From assembly GCA_963750015.1 (NCBI GenBank), contig CAVVPU010000063.1:50345-114344 (forward strand): a DNA stretch of 64,000 nt. Direction: 5' to 3'. Numbering within the stretch: the first letter of the stretch is position 1; the number at the start of each line of letters is the position of its first letter. Below, one piece after another: positions 42,292 through 50,979 of this stretch. The position numbers and the translations under genes are program-made. This DNA comes from CAVVNC01 sp963750015 (GTDB lineage: Bacteria; Desulfobacterota; Syntrophorhabdia; Syntrophorhabdales; WCHB1-27). Under the pieces are notes generated by a model, which worked only from the letters and a program-made list of their open reading frames with translations, was not told the origin of the DNA and did not search any database.

Positions 42292-44559
42292 ATGAAAGGC
42301 GGCACGCAACAGATGAGTGAGCCGGAATGCGACGAGCTGAGAGAGCGTTGCGAGCGTTTCGAGGCCATAGTCGATATGGCGGGTATCGGCGTGGTGGTGC
42401 TCGACCGCAAGGGCGAAGTGGAGTATGTCAATGATATGGTCGCCGACATCACTCACTACTCCAAGATAGAGATCTACAGGGACGGGTTGAGGACTTTCTT
42501 TTCCGAGCAGGCGATCAGGATGCTTCAGTGCAAGGCGGAGGAGAAAAACGGAACGACCTGCGCCGAGATACGCGTGATCGGCAAACAGGGCAGGCACCGG
42601 GATTGCGAGGTGCGTATCGTATCCAGCGGCATCGGAGACTCACGAAGGGTCTATCTCTACGTGACGGATATAACCGAGCAGAAAGAGATGGCGGCCAAGG
42701 TCAGGATGTCGGAAGAGAAGTACGGCTACCTGTTCGACGCGATCCATCATGGCATCTTCATGAGCACACCTGAAGGTCGCTTCACCGACTGTAATGCGGC
42801 CCTGCCCGCCATGCTCGGCTATTCGAGCAAAGAAGAATTCTTAGAGCTGAATGCTGCAAAGGACGTTTACAGGGTCCCGGCTGACAGAAAACGATTTCAG
42901 GCAATCATTGAGGCGGCAGGCCATATCAAGGATTTTGAGACAGTATTCAGGAAAAAGACGGGCGAGGAGGTAAATATCCTCCTGAGCGCACGGGTTATAA
43001 AGGACGAACAGGGCGAAGTGTCCGGGTACCAGGGCATCATGATCGACATCACCGAACGAAAGAGAAAAGAGGACCGGGCAAGGGAAGTCTCGGAAGAGAA
43101 GTACCGGCGTCTTTTCGAAGGGATACGCGATCCGGTCTACACGACCAGCAGGGACGGCATGTACAGCGACTGCAACCCCGCCTTTCTTGAATTATTCGGC
43201 TACAAGGACAAGGAAGAGTTTCTTTCGACCCATATAGTTCGGGATACTTACAAATACCCCGAGGACAGAAGGCGCTTCATGGCCCTTACCGAGAAGGACG
43301 GCTATGTCAAGGACTTCGAGGTCGTGTTGAAGAAGAAGACAGGCGAGGAGATGACGGTCCTCATTACGGGTCAGCCCGTGCGCGACGAGCAGAACGAGAT
43401 AACGGGCTACGAGGGCATCATGAAGGACATCACCCAAAGAAATCAGATGGAGAAGGATCTGACAGAGGTGAACGAATTCCTCCATACCGTGATCGAAGCC
43501 TCGCCGGACAGCATCATCGTTGCCGACAAGAGCGGCGACGTGATCATGTACAATGCAGCGGCCGAACAGCTCCTCGGCTACCCTTTCGGTGAAGTCGTCG
43601 GCAGGAGAGCCAAGTTCTTCAACCTTTACCCCAGAAGGCTCGCGCGGCGTACGAGAGAGATGATCATCGAGGACAGATCGGGAAGGAAAGGCATCCTGAA
43701 GCCGACCGAGTTCTACGTCCGGAACAAAGACGGGCAGATGATCGAGACGAGCCTCTCCGCTTCCATCCTATACGACGCCCAGGGCGATGAGATAGGGTCG
43801 ATCGCCATATTCAAGGATATGAGAGAGTTCTCCAGGATGAAAGGACGGCTCAGCGAGATAGAGGATCGACTCATCCAGTCGGAAAGGCTCGCCGCAATGG
43901 GAAGGCTCACCTCGCAGATCGCCCACGAGATCAATAACCCTCTTTACGGCATAATGAACACCCTCGAGCTTCTCAAGGGGGCGATACCCGAGGAGAGCAA
44001 GAGGCGGCGCCTGCTTGATATGTCCTTATCCGAGGTGGAGCGCCTCTCGGTCATGCTGAAGAACATGCTCACCTTTTCCCGGCCGGGCGAAGAGGCCCGA
44101 AGCGACGTGGACATTAACAAGTTCCTCGAAGGGGGTCTTTTACTCATGGAAAAGCAGCTCCATGAATCGGGGATAAAACTGGTCGCCCGATACAAAGAAG
44201 GCCTTCCTCTGGTAAGGGTATCCCAAAACCAGATGCGCCAGGTGTTCCTCAATATCCTCAAGAATGCACTCGAGGCAATGCCCCAGGGCGGGGTCCTCTC
44301 GGTGACCACAGAGCAAGAAGGTGTAAAGCTGAAGGTCGTAATCGGAGATACGGGCATAGGCATGACCGAGGAGGTGAGAAAGAAGATATTCGATGCCTTT
44401 TTCACGACGAAGGAGCAGGTCAAGGGCGTGGGTCTCGGCCTTTCGGTCTGCTATGGCATCGTGCGGGACCACGGAGGAGAGATACTGGTCGACAGCGAAC
44501 CGGGGAAAGGCTCAGTCTTCACGATTGCCCTTCCCATCGGGCAAAAGGAGAAGGCCTAG
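42292..44559 (+). CDS. four-PAS sensor histidine kinase
   Basis: Soluble sensor kinase, 755 aa, with no membrane segment. Four PAS domains in a row (about residues 20-130, 135-255, 265-385, 395-510) are followed by a HisKA dimerisation domain with the phospho-acceptor in IAHEINNPLYG, and a catalytic domain with N box NILKNALEAMP, G1 DTGIGM, the FFTTKE region and G2 GVGLGLS. Complete, so active. The PAS domains may sense redox state or an aromatic ligand; no cofactor motif decides it. Start ATG 42292 is chosen for its GGGGG site; ATGs at 42277 and 42313 are alternatives. Divergent from the HTH-REC regulator. A 14-nt palindrome gaagtcgcgacttc follows the stop (44568-44581). Confidence 0.88.
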   Translation: MKGGTQQMSEPECDELRERCERFEAIVDMAGIGVVVLDRKGEVEYVNDMVADITHYSKIEIYRDGLRTFFSEQAIRMLQCKAEEKNGTTCAEIRVIGKQGRHRDCEVRIVSSGIGDSRRVYLYVTDITEQKEMAAKVRMSEEKYGYLFDAIHHGIFMSTPEGRFTDCNAALPAMLGYSSKEEFLELNAAKDVYRVPADRKRFQAIIEAAGHIKDFETVFRKKTGEEVNILLSARVIKDEQGEVSGYQGIMIDITERKRKEDRAREVSEEKYRRLFEGIRDPVYTTSRDGMYSDCNPAFLELFGYKDKEEFLSTHIVRDTYKYPEDRRRFMALTEKDGYVKDFEVVLKKKTGEEMTVLITGQPVRDEQNEITGYEGIMKDITQRNQMEKDLTEVNEFLHTVIEASPDSIIVADKSGDVIMYNAAAEQLLGYPFGEVVGRRAKFFNLYPRRLARRTREMIIEDRSGRKGILKPTEFYVRNKDGQMIETSLSASILYDAQGDEIGSIAIFKDMREFSRMKGRLSEIEDRLIQSERLAAMGRLTSQIAHEINNPLYGIMNTLELLKGAIPEESKRRRLLDMSLSEVERLSVMLKNMLTFSRPGEEARSDVDINKFLEGGLLLMEKQLHESGIKLVARYKEGLPLVRVSQNQMRQVFLNILKNALEAMPQGGVLSVTTEQEGVKLKVVIGDTGIGMTEEVRKKIFDAFFTTKEQVKGVGLGLSVCYGIVRDHGGEILVDSEPGKGSVFTIALPIGQKEKA

Positions 44560-44633
44560 GGGCGCGGGAAGTCGCGACTTCGTCTCCTTCGCCACCTTTC
44601 TCGGTGCGCCCACGACGACGGGGGAGGCGATCC

Positions 44634-45035
44634 TTATCCTCCTTTTCGGGCACGATCCTTTCGGACGACCTGCCCCCGCGCTGCCATATTTTCAAACTCC
44701 TTCGCCTTCAGGAAATAGTTCAGCACGTGCCATAGGGCCCGAAGACGTACGTTCTTTTCTTCGGCGTCGGCGAGGTTTGCGAGCCCATCCACTGTGTTCT
44801 TTACCGCTGCCTTCAGCCGGTCCAGAGATTTCAATACGACCATCTCCCTGTGACGGTCGACTTCTCTTTTGAATTCTTCCTGTCTCAGCCATGCGTACCA
44901 CGTCTTGGCCGAGATTGAGGCTGATTTGCACCCTTCTTCGATACTCAATTCCGAGATCACCAGCGGAATGGCGCGCCTCTGCTTCGCCGTGATCTCTTTG
45001 GAGCACGGTAAAATTTCATCCTCTTGGGAAATCAT
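44634..45035 (-). CDS. terminase-small-subunit-like HTH protein
   Basis: A 133-aa protein with an N-terminal homeodomain-like helix-turn-helix (KQRRAIPLVISE, then EEGCKSASISAKTWYAWLRQ) of the type found in phage terminase small subunits and related orphans, followed by helices (VKNTVDGLANLADAEE). Start ATG 45035 has a GGAGG site. No other phage genes are near, so a true packaging role is unlikely; it overlaps the gene upstream by 4 nt and forms a pair with it. Confidence 0.5.
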   Translation of the reverse strand: MISQEDEILPCSKEITAKQRRAIPLVISELSIEEGCKSASISAKTWYAWLRQEEFKREVDRHREMVVLKSLDRLKAAVKNTVDGLANLADAEEKNVRLRALWHVLNYFLKAKEFENMAARGQVVRKDRARKGG

Positions 45036-45337
45036 AGTTGGCCTCCGAAGAACATTCCCTTCCATCGAATCACTTTCCCCAATTCTTTGGGGGCAATCCG
45101 AATTACTTCCCTCGCAACGGCTTTCACCTCGGCAGACTCCCTCCCGTCCGCTAGGGCGGACAGGACGATGGTCAACTCATAGAGCCCGTTCCTCGGGGGT
45201 TTGAAGTAAACGGAGGCGGCGCTTTCGTCGATCTCCGGGCGCATGGCCCCTCCTGCCGAATCACTGAGGCGTATGACTATGGCGTCGATGTTCTCCCAGC
45301 CCTCGGTGGTAACTGCGTAGAACTTTCCCCCTTTCAT
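45032..45337 (-). CDS. hypothetical protein, 101 aa, probably truncated by a frameshift
   Basis: Not recognised. Beta-rich (FYAVTTEGWENIDAIVIRLS, then ASVYFKPPRNGLYELTIVLS). The ATG at 45337 has a poor ribosome-binding site. In contrast, an ATG at 45446 preceded by AGAGGTG begins MKDIARERESGTERQAAVEV. A one-base shift near 45380 would join it to QALKEGESVTGGFYMKGG ahead of the annotated start, giving about 138 aa. I therefore suspect a frameshifted N-terminus. It overlaps the terminase-like gene (ATGA). Confidence 0.5.
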   Translation of the reverse strand: MKGGKFYAVTTEGWENIDAIVIRLSDSAGGAMRPEIDESAASVYFKPPRNGLYELTIVLSALADGRESAEVKAVAREVIRIAPKELGKVIRWKGMFFGGQL

Positions 45338-45584
45338 GTAGAAACCACCGGTAACCGATTCACCCTCTTTCAGAGCCTGTGCTGATTACCTCGACGGCAG
45401 CCTGTCTTTCCGTTCCTGATTCTCGTTCCCTGGCAATATCTTTCATCGTGGCACCTCTGTGTGTGGGACTTGAGCCTCGAAGGCCTGAAATCTCCGAAAG
45501 CTTCTTTTAAGCCTCGCAGCCGCGTCGAGTGGCGCAGGGATATTTTATTGCAAATGACGGAAAAGGAGTATATCGCTCAAAATA

Positions 45585-45621
45585 CTTAAATACTACCTAT
45601 GTAAATTAGGTAGTATTTAAG
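45585..45621. terminator. perfect 15-pair AT-rich inverted repeat
   Basis: cttaaatactaccta (45585-45599) and its exact complement (45607-45621) flank a 7-nt loop. It lies 15 nt past the ancestral stop of the PAS-LuxR gene on the minus strand. It could be that gene's terminator, although it lacks a GC stem, or a LuxR-type operator. The other sequence in 45447-45584 shows no further feature. Confidence 0.5.
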
Positions 45622-45635
45622 TGAAATAGGTGTAT

Positions 45636-47349
45636 TTATCCGAACGATAGAAGGTATGATTGAAGGTTGGCTTTCGTATTGGTAATGTAGAGCTTCCGCC
45701 TTATGTTGTAGCGGTGTATGTCGATAGTCCTCATAGAGAGGTTGAGTATCTGAGATATCTCCTTGGTGGCTCTTGCCTTTCTTGATAAGGTCGGCTATCT
45801 GGATCTCCTTGGGAGTGAAATTAACGTACTTTGACGCCATGTCACGCAAGAAGGGAGTGAGGATGTCGTTCAGGTTTCTTTCGATGATGTCGACGATCAC
45901 CGCGTCCTTCGAGTGGCTGCTCTTGAGCTTCTCTACATACGGAAGCACCAGTTCCTTGATGTTGTAAAAGACTTTTTCCTCGAGCTCCGCATTGTCCTGC
46001 TCGCGATGCTTGAGGAGGACCCTCAGGGCGGCATTTGTCTCCTCGAGGCTCCGCGACTTGCTCTCTATATCCTCCTGCATCCTCTTCCGTTCGGTGATAT
46101 CGACGGCGGTTCCCTCGTGAAAGAGTTCCTTGCCGTCTCTGTCTCGCACCGTTCTCACGTTCACGCTGATCCAATTCCTCGTCCCATCGGGCCTGCCGGC
46201 ACTGGATCTCGAAATCCTGCACGAGGCTTTGATCCCGCAGGAGCTCCTTTCAGCTCTATACCCTTATGAGGGTCCGCATACACCTCGTAGTAGATATCAT
46301 TTATGGTGCTCACCATTTCCGCCGGCGACCGGTAACCGAGTATGCGGGCGAAGGCCGGGTTGGCACTGAGTACCCCTGCCGTCGAGACTCGTCTGAAAGA
46401 TGCCCTCGGTGGCATGCTCGAAAATATTGCGGTACTTTTCTTCCGATTCCTTGAGGGCCAATTCCATCTTCTTGCGCTCGCTTATGTCGAGAAAAGAGGC
46501 GATGATCTTCTTCCGCTCCGGAATCAGCTCTATGGTCATGTAGATGTCTTTCGGGACCCCGTACCGGTCGATGATGGTGAACTCGTAGCCCCTCGGCGGC
46601 TTGTTGGCATCGGCCAGCCGCATCTCGCGGTACTTAGAGACCATGCCGAAGTCGAAGGGGGCCACGAAGTCTATGGCCTTCCTTCTCCCTTCAAGCTGCG
46701 CAGGTGTGTACCCCACGAACTTGACACTCTCCCTGTTGACCAGGGAGATCGTCGTATCTTCTTCCATGATCACCATGGCAGTGCCTGTGTTCTGGAAGAT
46801 TGCCCGGTAGTACTCTTCGGAAGTCCGGAGGGCTTCCTCGGTTCTTTTGTGCTCACTGATCTCATGCTGCAGTTGTTGATTGACGACGAGAAGCTCCTGA
46901 GTGCGCTTCGCCACAAGAGCCTCCAGGTCGTTCCGGTAGGCTTTGACCTCTTCCTCGGTCCTCTTCCGCTCGGTAATGTCCCGACAAACTGCAAGAATCC
47001 CCATAAGGCCTTCCCCGTTCCTGAGGCCCGCTATATTAACCTCGAACCGAATGCGCTCTCCCCGTGGCGTATCGTAGGAGGACTCGAGGGCCGGCACAGG
47101 TTCCCCCCGGAGGATCGCGGCCAGTTTCTCTTCCAGCAGGCCTCGCTCGCTTGGAAGGACAATATCAAGGCAACTCTTTCCCACGAAAGAGTCCTTGCTT
47201 TGACCGCACCGGTCACAGAGCCCTTCGTCGACGAAAGCGACGCAGCCCCCCTCGTCCATTAAGCAGAAGCCGTCGTGGCCGCAAGCGGCGAGGTAATCGT
47301 AAAGTGCCCCAGGCCTACTCAGAATCTCTTCGACCCTTCTCTCGTCCAT
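45636..47349 (-). pseudogene. PAS-PAS-PAS-LuxR regulator with at least four frameshifts
   Basis: The ATG at 47349 opens a frame with two PAS domains (CGHDGFCLMDEGGCVAFVDE; YYRAIFQNTGTAMVIMEEDT) and a coiled coil. The third PAS breaks near 46385 and continues in another frame (LSANPAFARILGYRSPAEMV). Further shifts occur near 46235 and 46165, and one inside the LuxR domain near 45765: FTPKEIQIADLIKKGKS, then KEISQILNLSMRTIDIHRYN in a shifted frame, ending ANLQSYLLSFG and TAA at 45636. All parts of a PAS-LuxR regulator are present, but no frame reads through, so this is a decayed gene. Confidence 0.85.
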
Positions 47350-47422
47350 GGATGTCCTTTTTCTTTGGAAAAGCTCAGGTAATCTCGTTCCTTTCCCTTT
47401 GACTTCCCCTGCTAATAAGTCT

Positions 47423-48823
47423 TCAATCGAAAATCTTGCCCGGATTGAGTATCCCGTGGGGATCGAAACTCTTCTTGACACCCCTGAGGAGCTCTATCTG
47501 CGTCTCCGAATAATCCATGCGGAGGTAGCCTTTTCTGGTCACCCCTATACCATGCTCGGCGCTGATCTTGCCTCCCATATCGAGGGTCGCTCGGTAGAGA
47601 GACATGCTCGCCTTCGGAAGCACCTTCGCCCACTCCTCCTTCTCCATATCATCCCTCTTGAAGTAGAGGACATGGACGTTCCCGTCTCCCGCATGGCCCA
47701 CGCAGAGCGGATTGAGACGATACTCCTCGGCGATCGCCGCTGCCTTCTTCACCATGTCTGCCACGCGGCTCCGCGGGGCCACAACGTCCATCGTTTCATA
47801 AGTAACGCCCATTTTATTGGCCGCCTCGAAGACACAACGTCGCGCCTCCCATAACCTGTTCTGCGCCGCCGGTTCCTCTGCAACAAGGAGATCGAAAGCC
47901 CCGAAGCGTCCTGTTATCTCCTCGACCACGTCCATAGCATGCTGGAAATCTTCCCTGCGGTTTCCGTCCAGCTCGACGAGCAGATGAGCAGCGGCATTGT
48001 CGAAGACAATTTTCTTGTCGAGGTATCTCTCGGCGAGCCTAATGGCGGGGTTGTCCATGAACTCTATCGCGGTGGGCACTATCTTTTGCCGGATAATGGC
48101 GGAGACAGCCTTTGCCGCTGCGGAAAGATCATCGAAAGGCGCGAGGAGATCGACCTTCATCTTCGGCTTCGGAATCAGCCGGAGAACGATCTTGGTGATG
48201 ACGGCGAGGGTGCCTTCGGAGCCGGTAAGGAGCTGAGTGAGATTGTACCCGGTCACATCCTTTACTACTTTTCCACCCGTGTTGATGATCTCCCCGTTAG
48301 GCAGGACAGCCTCCAGACCACACACGTAATCCTTTGTCGTACCGTACCGGACAGCCCGGGGCCCACCGGCGCCTTCGGCAACATTCCCGCCGATGCTGCA
48401 GCTATCCTTACTCGCCGGGTCGGGGGGATAGAAACAGTCCTGCTCCTCCACCAGCCTGTGGAGCTCTCCGGTGATGATGCCCGGCTCGGTGACCGCCATG
48501 AGATTATCCTGATCGACCTCGAAAAGTTGATCCATCCGCTCCAGAGAAAGAACTATTCCTCCACGGATGGGTACCGAGCCGCCGCTCAAGGAAGTTCCGA
48601 GCCCCCGAGGGGTGACGGGGATCGCCAGTTTTTGCGCGAGCCGGAGCACCTTGGAGACCTCGTCGGCCGACCGAGCCCGCACCGCAACGTCCGGCCAAGC
48701 CTGAAGCCCGATCGTTTCGTCCCTGCTGTACTTCTCCAGGGTATCGGCGGTCTTGAGAACATGGCGCTCGCCGACGATATCCTCGAGTCTTTTGATCGTG
48801 TCGCCGGGCAATCCTTTCTTCAT
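47423..48823 (-). CDS. GlcD-type FAD-linked oxidase (2-hydroxy acid dehydrogenase)
   Basis: Oxidises glycolate, D-lactate or a similar 2-hydroxy acid with FAD. The 466-aa protein has the FAD_binding_4 signature (VTPRGLGTSLSGGSVPIRGG near 71-90, CSIGGNVAEGAGGPRAVRYG near 142-161) and the C-terminal FAD-oxidase domain (CVGHAGDGNVHVLYF near 375 and SAEHGIGVTRKGYL near 425). No partner Fe-S subunit (GlcF-like) is adjacent. Single minus-strand gene upstream of the PAS-LuxR pseudogene. Confidence 0.87.
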   Translation of the reverse strand: MKKGLPGDTIKRLEDIVGERHVLKTADTLEKYSRDETIGLQAWPDVAVRARSADEVSKVLRLAQKLAIPVTPRGLGTSLSGGSVPIRGGIVLSLERMDQLFEVDQDNLMAVTEPGIITGELHRLVEEQDCFYPPDPASKDSCSIGGNVAEGAGGPRAVRYGTTKDYVCGLEAVLPNGEIINTGGKVVKDVTGYNLTQLLTGSEGTLAVITKIVLRLIPKPKMKVDLLAPFDDLSAAAKAVSAIIRQKIVPTAIEFMDNPAIRLAERYLDKKIVFDNAAAHLLVELDGNRREDFQHAMDVVEEITGRFGAFDLLVAEEPAAQNRLWEARRCVFEAANKMGVTYETMDVVAPRSRVADMVKKAAAIAEEYRLNPLCVGHAGDGNVHVLYFKRDDMEKEEWAKVLPKASMSLYRATLDMGGKISAEHGIGVTRKGYLRMDYSETQIELLRGVKKSFDPHGILNPGKIFD

Positions 48824-48956
48824 CTTTCCTTCTTTTTTGTTGCCATCCTATCACGGCCGGGACGCTTCGGCAAGAGGGTTTTGAGGGGAACTAAGCGGGT
48901 TCTTCCCTTTGGACGAAAATCGGGGTTGACACGGAACAGCGGACTATATTACCGAT

Positions 48957-49241
48957 TCAGGCGTAGGTGTCGACGAAAAGAGGGCCTGCCGACAATGTCC
49001 GTCGGGCATCCATATTCTGCCGGTAGAGGTCGAGGGCATGACCGAATCGAGGCAGGTCAGAACTCCTGGCCGATGCCAAGCCCAAGCTCTCTGTCGCCCT
49101 GTATGCTACCGCGGGGGTATCCGACCGCTCATAGGCCTGCGCCATCTCTGAGGACCGAAGGGAGACGGCGTCTCTTCGCACCTGAGGCGAAAGCCTTGCG
49201 GCAGGTACCGTGATATCTATCACTCTCAGCGAGCCCGACAT
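48957..49241 (-). CDS. hypothetical protein, 94 aa
   Basis: Not recognised. Polar sequence rich in Arg, Ser and Ala (ARLSPQVRRDAVSLRSSEMA, ending PLFVDTYA), with no signal or membrane segment. The ATG at 49241 is chosen because AAGAGGG lies just upstream; an in-frame ATG at 49295 lacks such a site. A strong promoter at 49416-49445 points at it. Confidence 0.45.
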   Translation of the reverse strand: MSGSLRVIDITVPAARLSPQVRRDAVSLRSSEMAQAYERSDTPAVAYRATESLGLASARSSDLPRFGHALDLYRQNMDARRTLSAGPLFVDTYA

Positions 49242-49415
49242 GTCATCCCTCTTATCTTCGAGCGTCAACGCCCGAACGGTTTTGGATGAAGCCATTTTTT
49301 TGGCTGTCTGGCGGCTCGGCTGTCTCGATAGAAAGACACGGAGTGTCGAATCTCAAGACCCGAAGGCTTTCCGTCCTACCCTCACGGATAGTTTGGCTTT
49401 TTCAGAAGCATTCTT

Positions 49416-49445
49416 ATTATGCAATGTAATACATTCAAATGTCAA
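49416..49445 (-). promoter_or_regulatory. sigma70-type promoter on the minus strand
   Basis: On the reverse strand: TTGACA (49445-49440), an 18-nt spacer containing AATGTATTACATTG, then CATAAT (49421-49416). It shares the ATGTATTACA box with the promoter at 29939. The rest of 49242-49551 shows no gene. Confidence 0.6.
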
Positions 49446-49551
49446 GAAAAATCGACAAGGAAATTACGTGGCAAAAAAATAGAGCTATCCTGTTTTTTTT
49501 CGGGTGCTGTCAGAAGCAGTCGAACATGCGTCTTAAGTCAGCTATTTCCCT

Positions 49552-50022
49552 CTATTCGAAGGAGAAATCGAGGAAGAGCTTCCCTTCAACCGACCCTGCA
49601 GGGAAGGTAAAGGGCAAGGTGATGACAGGGACTTTCGTGATGAAGTTGACCTCCACATTCTGGCCGACGATGACGGTCGGAAGGGCAGCGCTCAATTTAT
49701 AACCTAATTTCTCGATCTCGACCCTGGTCTGGCCCGAGATAATATTCGTGATCTCGCCTATGGCATCGATGACCTCCGCGTTGACACTGGGGGCTTCTTC
49801 TCCTACCATCGACTTGTAGATAAAAAGGGTGCTTTCCCTTGTAAAGGCGAGGCTGAAAGTCCCTTTCTTATCACCCGCAAAGCCGATGACACCCGTTACG
49901 TCTGCCAGAGTGAGCTTGGTGGTCTTGAGCGTCGGCTTACCCATGGCAATGTCGATCCCCAACATGGTCTTGAAGACGTTCTTTACTGCCACGAGATGTG
50001 CGTTTACGAATCCTGCATCCAT
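49552..50022 (-). CDS. cheX: CheX-family chemotaxis phosphatase
   Basis: Small cytosolic protein of the CheC/CheX/FliY group that removes phosphate from CheY. The 156-aa product has the CheX layout, with the paired acidic/amide residues in the conserved helix (IDAIGEITNIISGQTR near 84-99) and the final beta strands (VPVITLPFTF ... KLFLDFSF). Start ATG 50022 follows AGGGAGG. No other chemotaxis gene is in the window. Confidence 0.83.
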   Translation of the reverse strand: MDAGFVNAHLVAVKNVFKTMLGIDIAMGKPTLKTTKLTLADVTGVIGFAGDKKGTFSLAFTRESTLFIYKSMVGEEAPSVNAEVIDAIGEITNIISGQTRVEIEKLGYKLSAALPTVIVGQNVEVNFITKVPVITLPFTFPAGSVEGKLFLDFSFE

Positions 50023-50556
50023 GAACTATCCTCCCTGTGTGGTTACGCGGCTTCGGCCCCATTAGGGGCAAGCCGCACGCTAAAAGGCCGTAACATCCGC
50101 CCTTCAAGTCTTTCGAGGCCCTCTTGCGGGTCACGGCTCAAGAGGTTTCGGGGAATGCTTTGAGGCAGCCCTATCTTATTCGACCGGCTCTTAGCCTCCC
50201 CCCTCTCTATGATTTTCGGCGTTTCAGGAAAAAAGTGAAGAAAAAAGTGGAAAGACCGGAAAGTAGTCTGTAAAGAAGGGTTTCGGGGTCCACCTTTCGG
50301 AAAAAGGCGAAGATTCCCTGTGCCGAATGGCGACGCACATATATGAGGGGCAGACTCTTTCCTCTCAGCACCGAGAACAAGGGGAGGCCGTCTATTTGAG
50401 CGACCATTGTCAAGCCTGCCGGAAGTCCGGCGAGCCCCTTTCTCGCCTCCTCTCATTCTTGAGGTCGTTCATGCTATACTGCATTTCTCGGGAACGACAA
50501 AGGGCGTCAGCCCCTTGTGTTCGCGCGAAAGCAGACAAAAGGAAGGTACCAGCGAA
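50023..50556. other. 534-nt intergenic region
   Basis: No supported gene. A minus-strand frame (50207-50413, 68 codons, hydrophobic basic C-terminus) starts at an ATG just after TTGACA and lacks a ribosome-binding site, so I do not call it. No strong hairpins seen. Confidence 0.45.
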
Positions 50557-50979
50557 ATGGATAGCCGTGAAAGGAAACTATTGACCGCGGCCCGGCTCAA
50601 TGACGTGGAGCGCGTCAAGCAACTCCTCGAAGCAGGCGTTGACCCGGATATCGAGGGACCCTTCGGACCCGTCATCTCCATGGCCCTGCTCCTCGGCCAC
50701 ACGGTGGTCGCCCGGTTGCTCGTCGAGGCCGGAGCGGACCTGCACCTAACCGACGATAAAGGTTGGACCCCTTTGCACTGGGCAGCAAAGACGGGTGACG
50801 TCGAGTTGGTCCTGGCTATGATTGAGGCAGATGCCGACTCTCTTGCGATCGACAAGATCGGGGATAGTCCCTTCGACGTGTTAAAGAAGCATGAGCACAC
50901 GAGGGCGCTCGACATGATAAGGCGGAAGTACCCACGCGAGTATATGAAATGGCTGGAGGGGCAGGAAGGCCGCCTATGA
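50557..50979 (+). CDS. ankyrin-repeat protein
   Basis: A 140-aa protein with about three ankyrin repeats: LLTAARLNDVERVKQLLEAGVDP, then MALLLGHTVVARLLVEAGADL and TPLHWAAKTGDVELVLAMIEADAD, followed by a short capping helix. A protein-binding scaffold; partner unknown. Start ATG 50557 follows AAGGAAGG; an upstream in-frame extension is shadow. The stop overlaps the tex start (ATGA), so the two are co-translated. Confidence 0.8.
   Translation: MDSRERKLLTAARLNDVERVKQLLEAGVDPDIEGPFGPVISMALLLGHTVVARLLVEAGADLHLTDDKGWTPLHWAAKTGDVELVLAMIEADADSLAIDKIGDSPFDVLKKHEHTRALDMIRRKYPREYMKWLEGQEGRL

Noticed and set aside
44634..45337. Prophage
   Set aside because: Only one terminase-small-subunit-like HTH gene and one unknown gene; no portal, capsid, tail or integrase genes nearby.
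50207..50413. 68-codon minus-strand frame between cheX and the ankyrin gene
   Set aside because: There is no ribosome-binding site, and its ATG overlaps a TTGACA that could equally be chance; not enough to call a gene.
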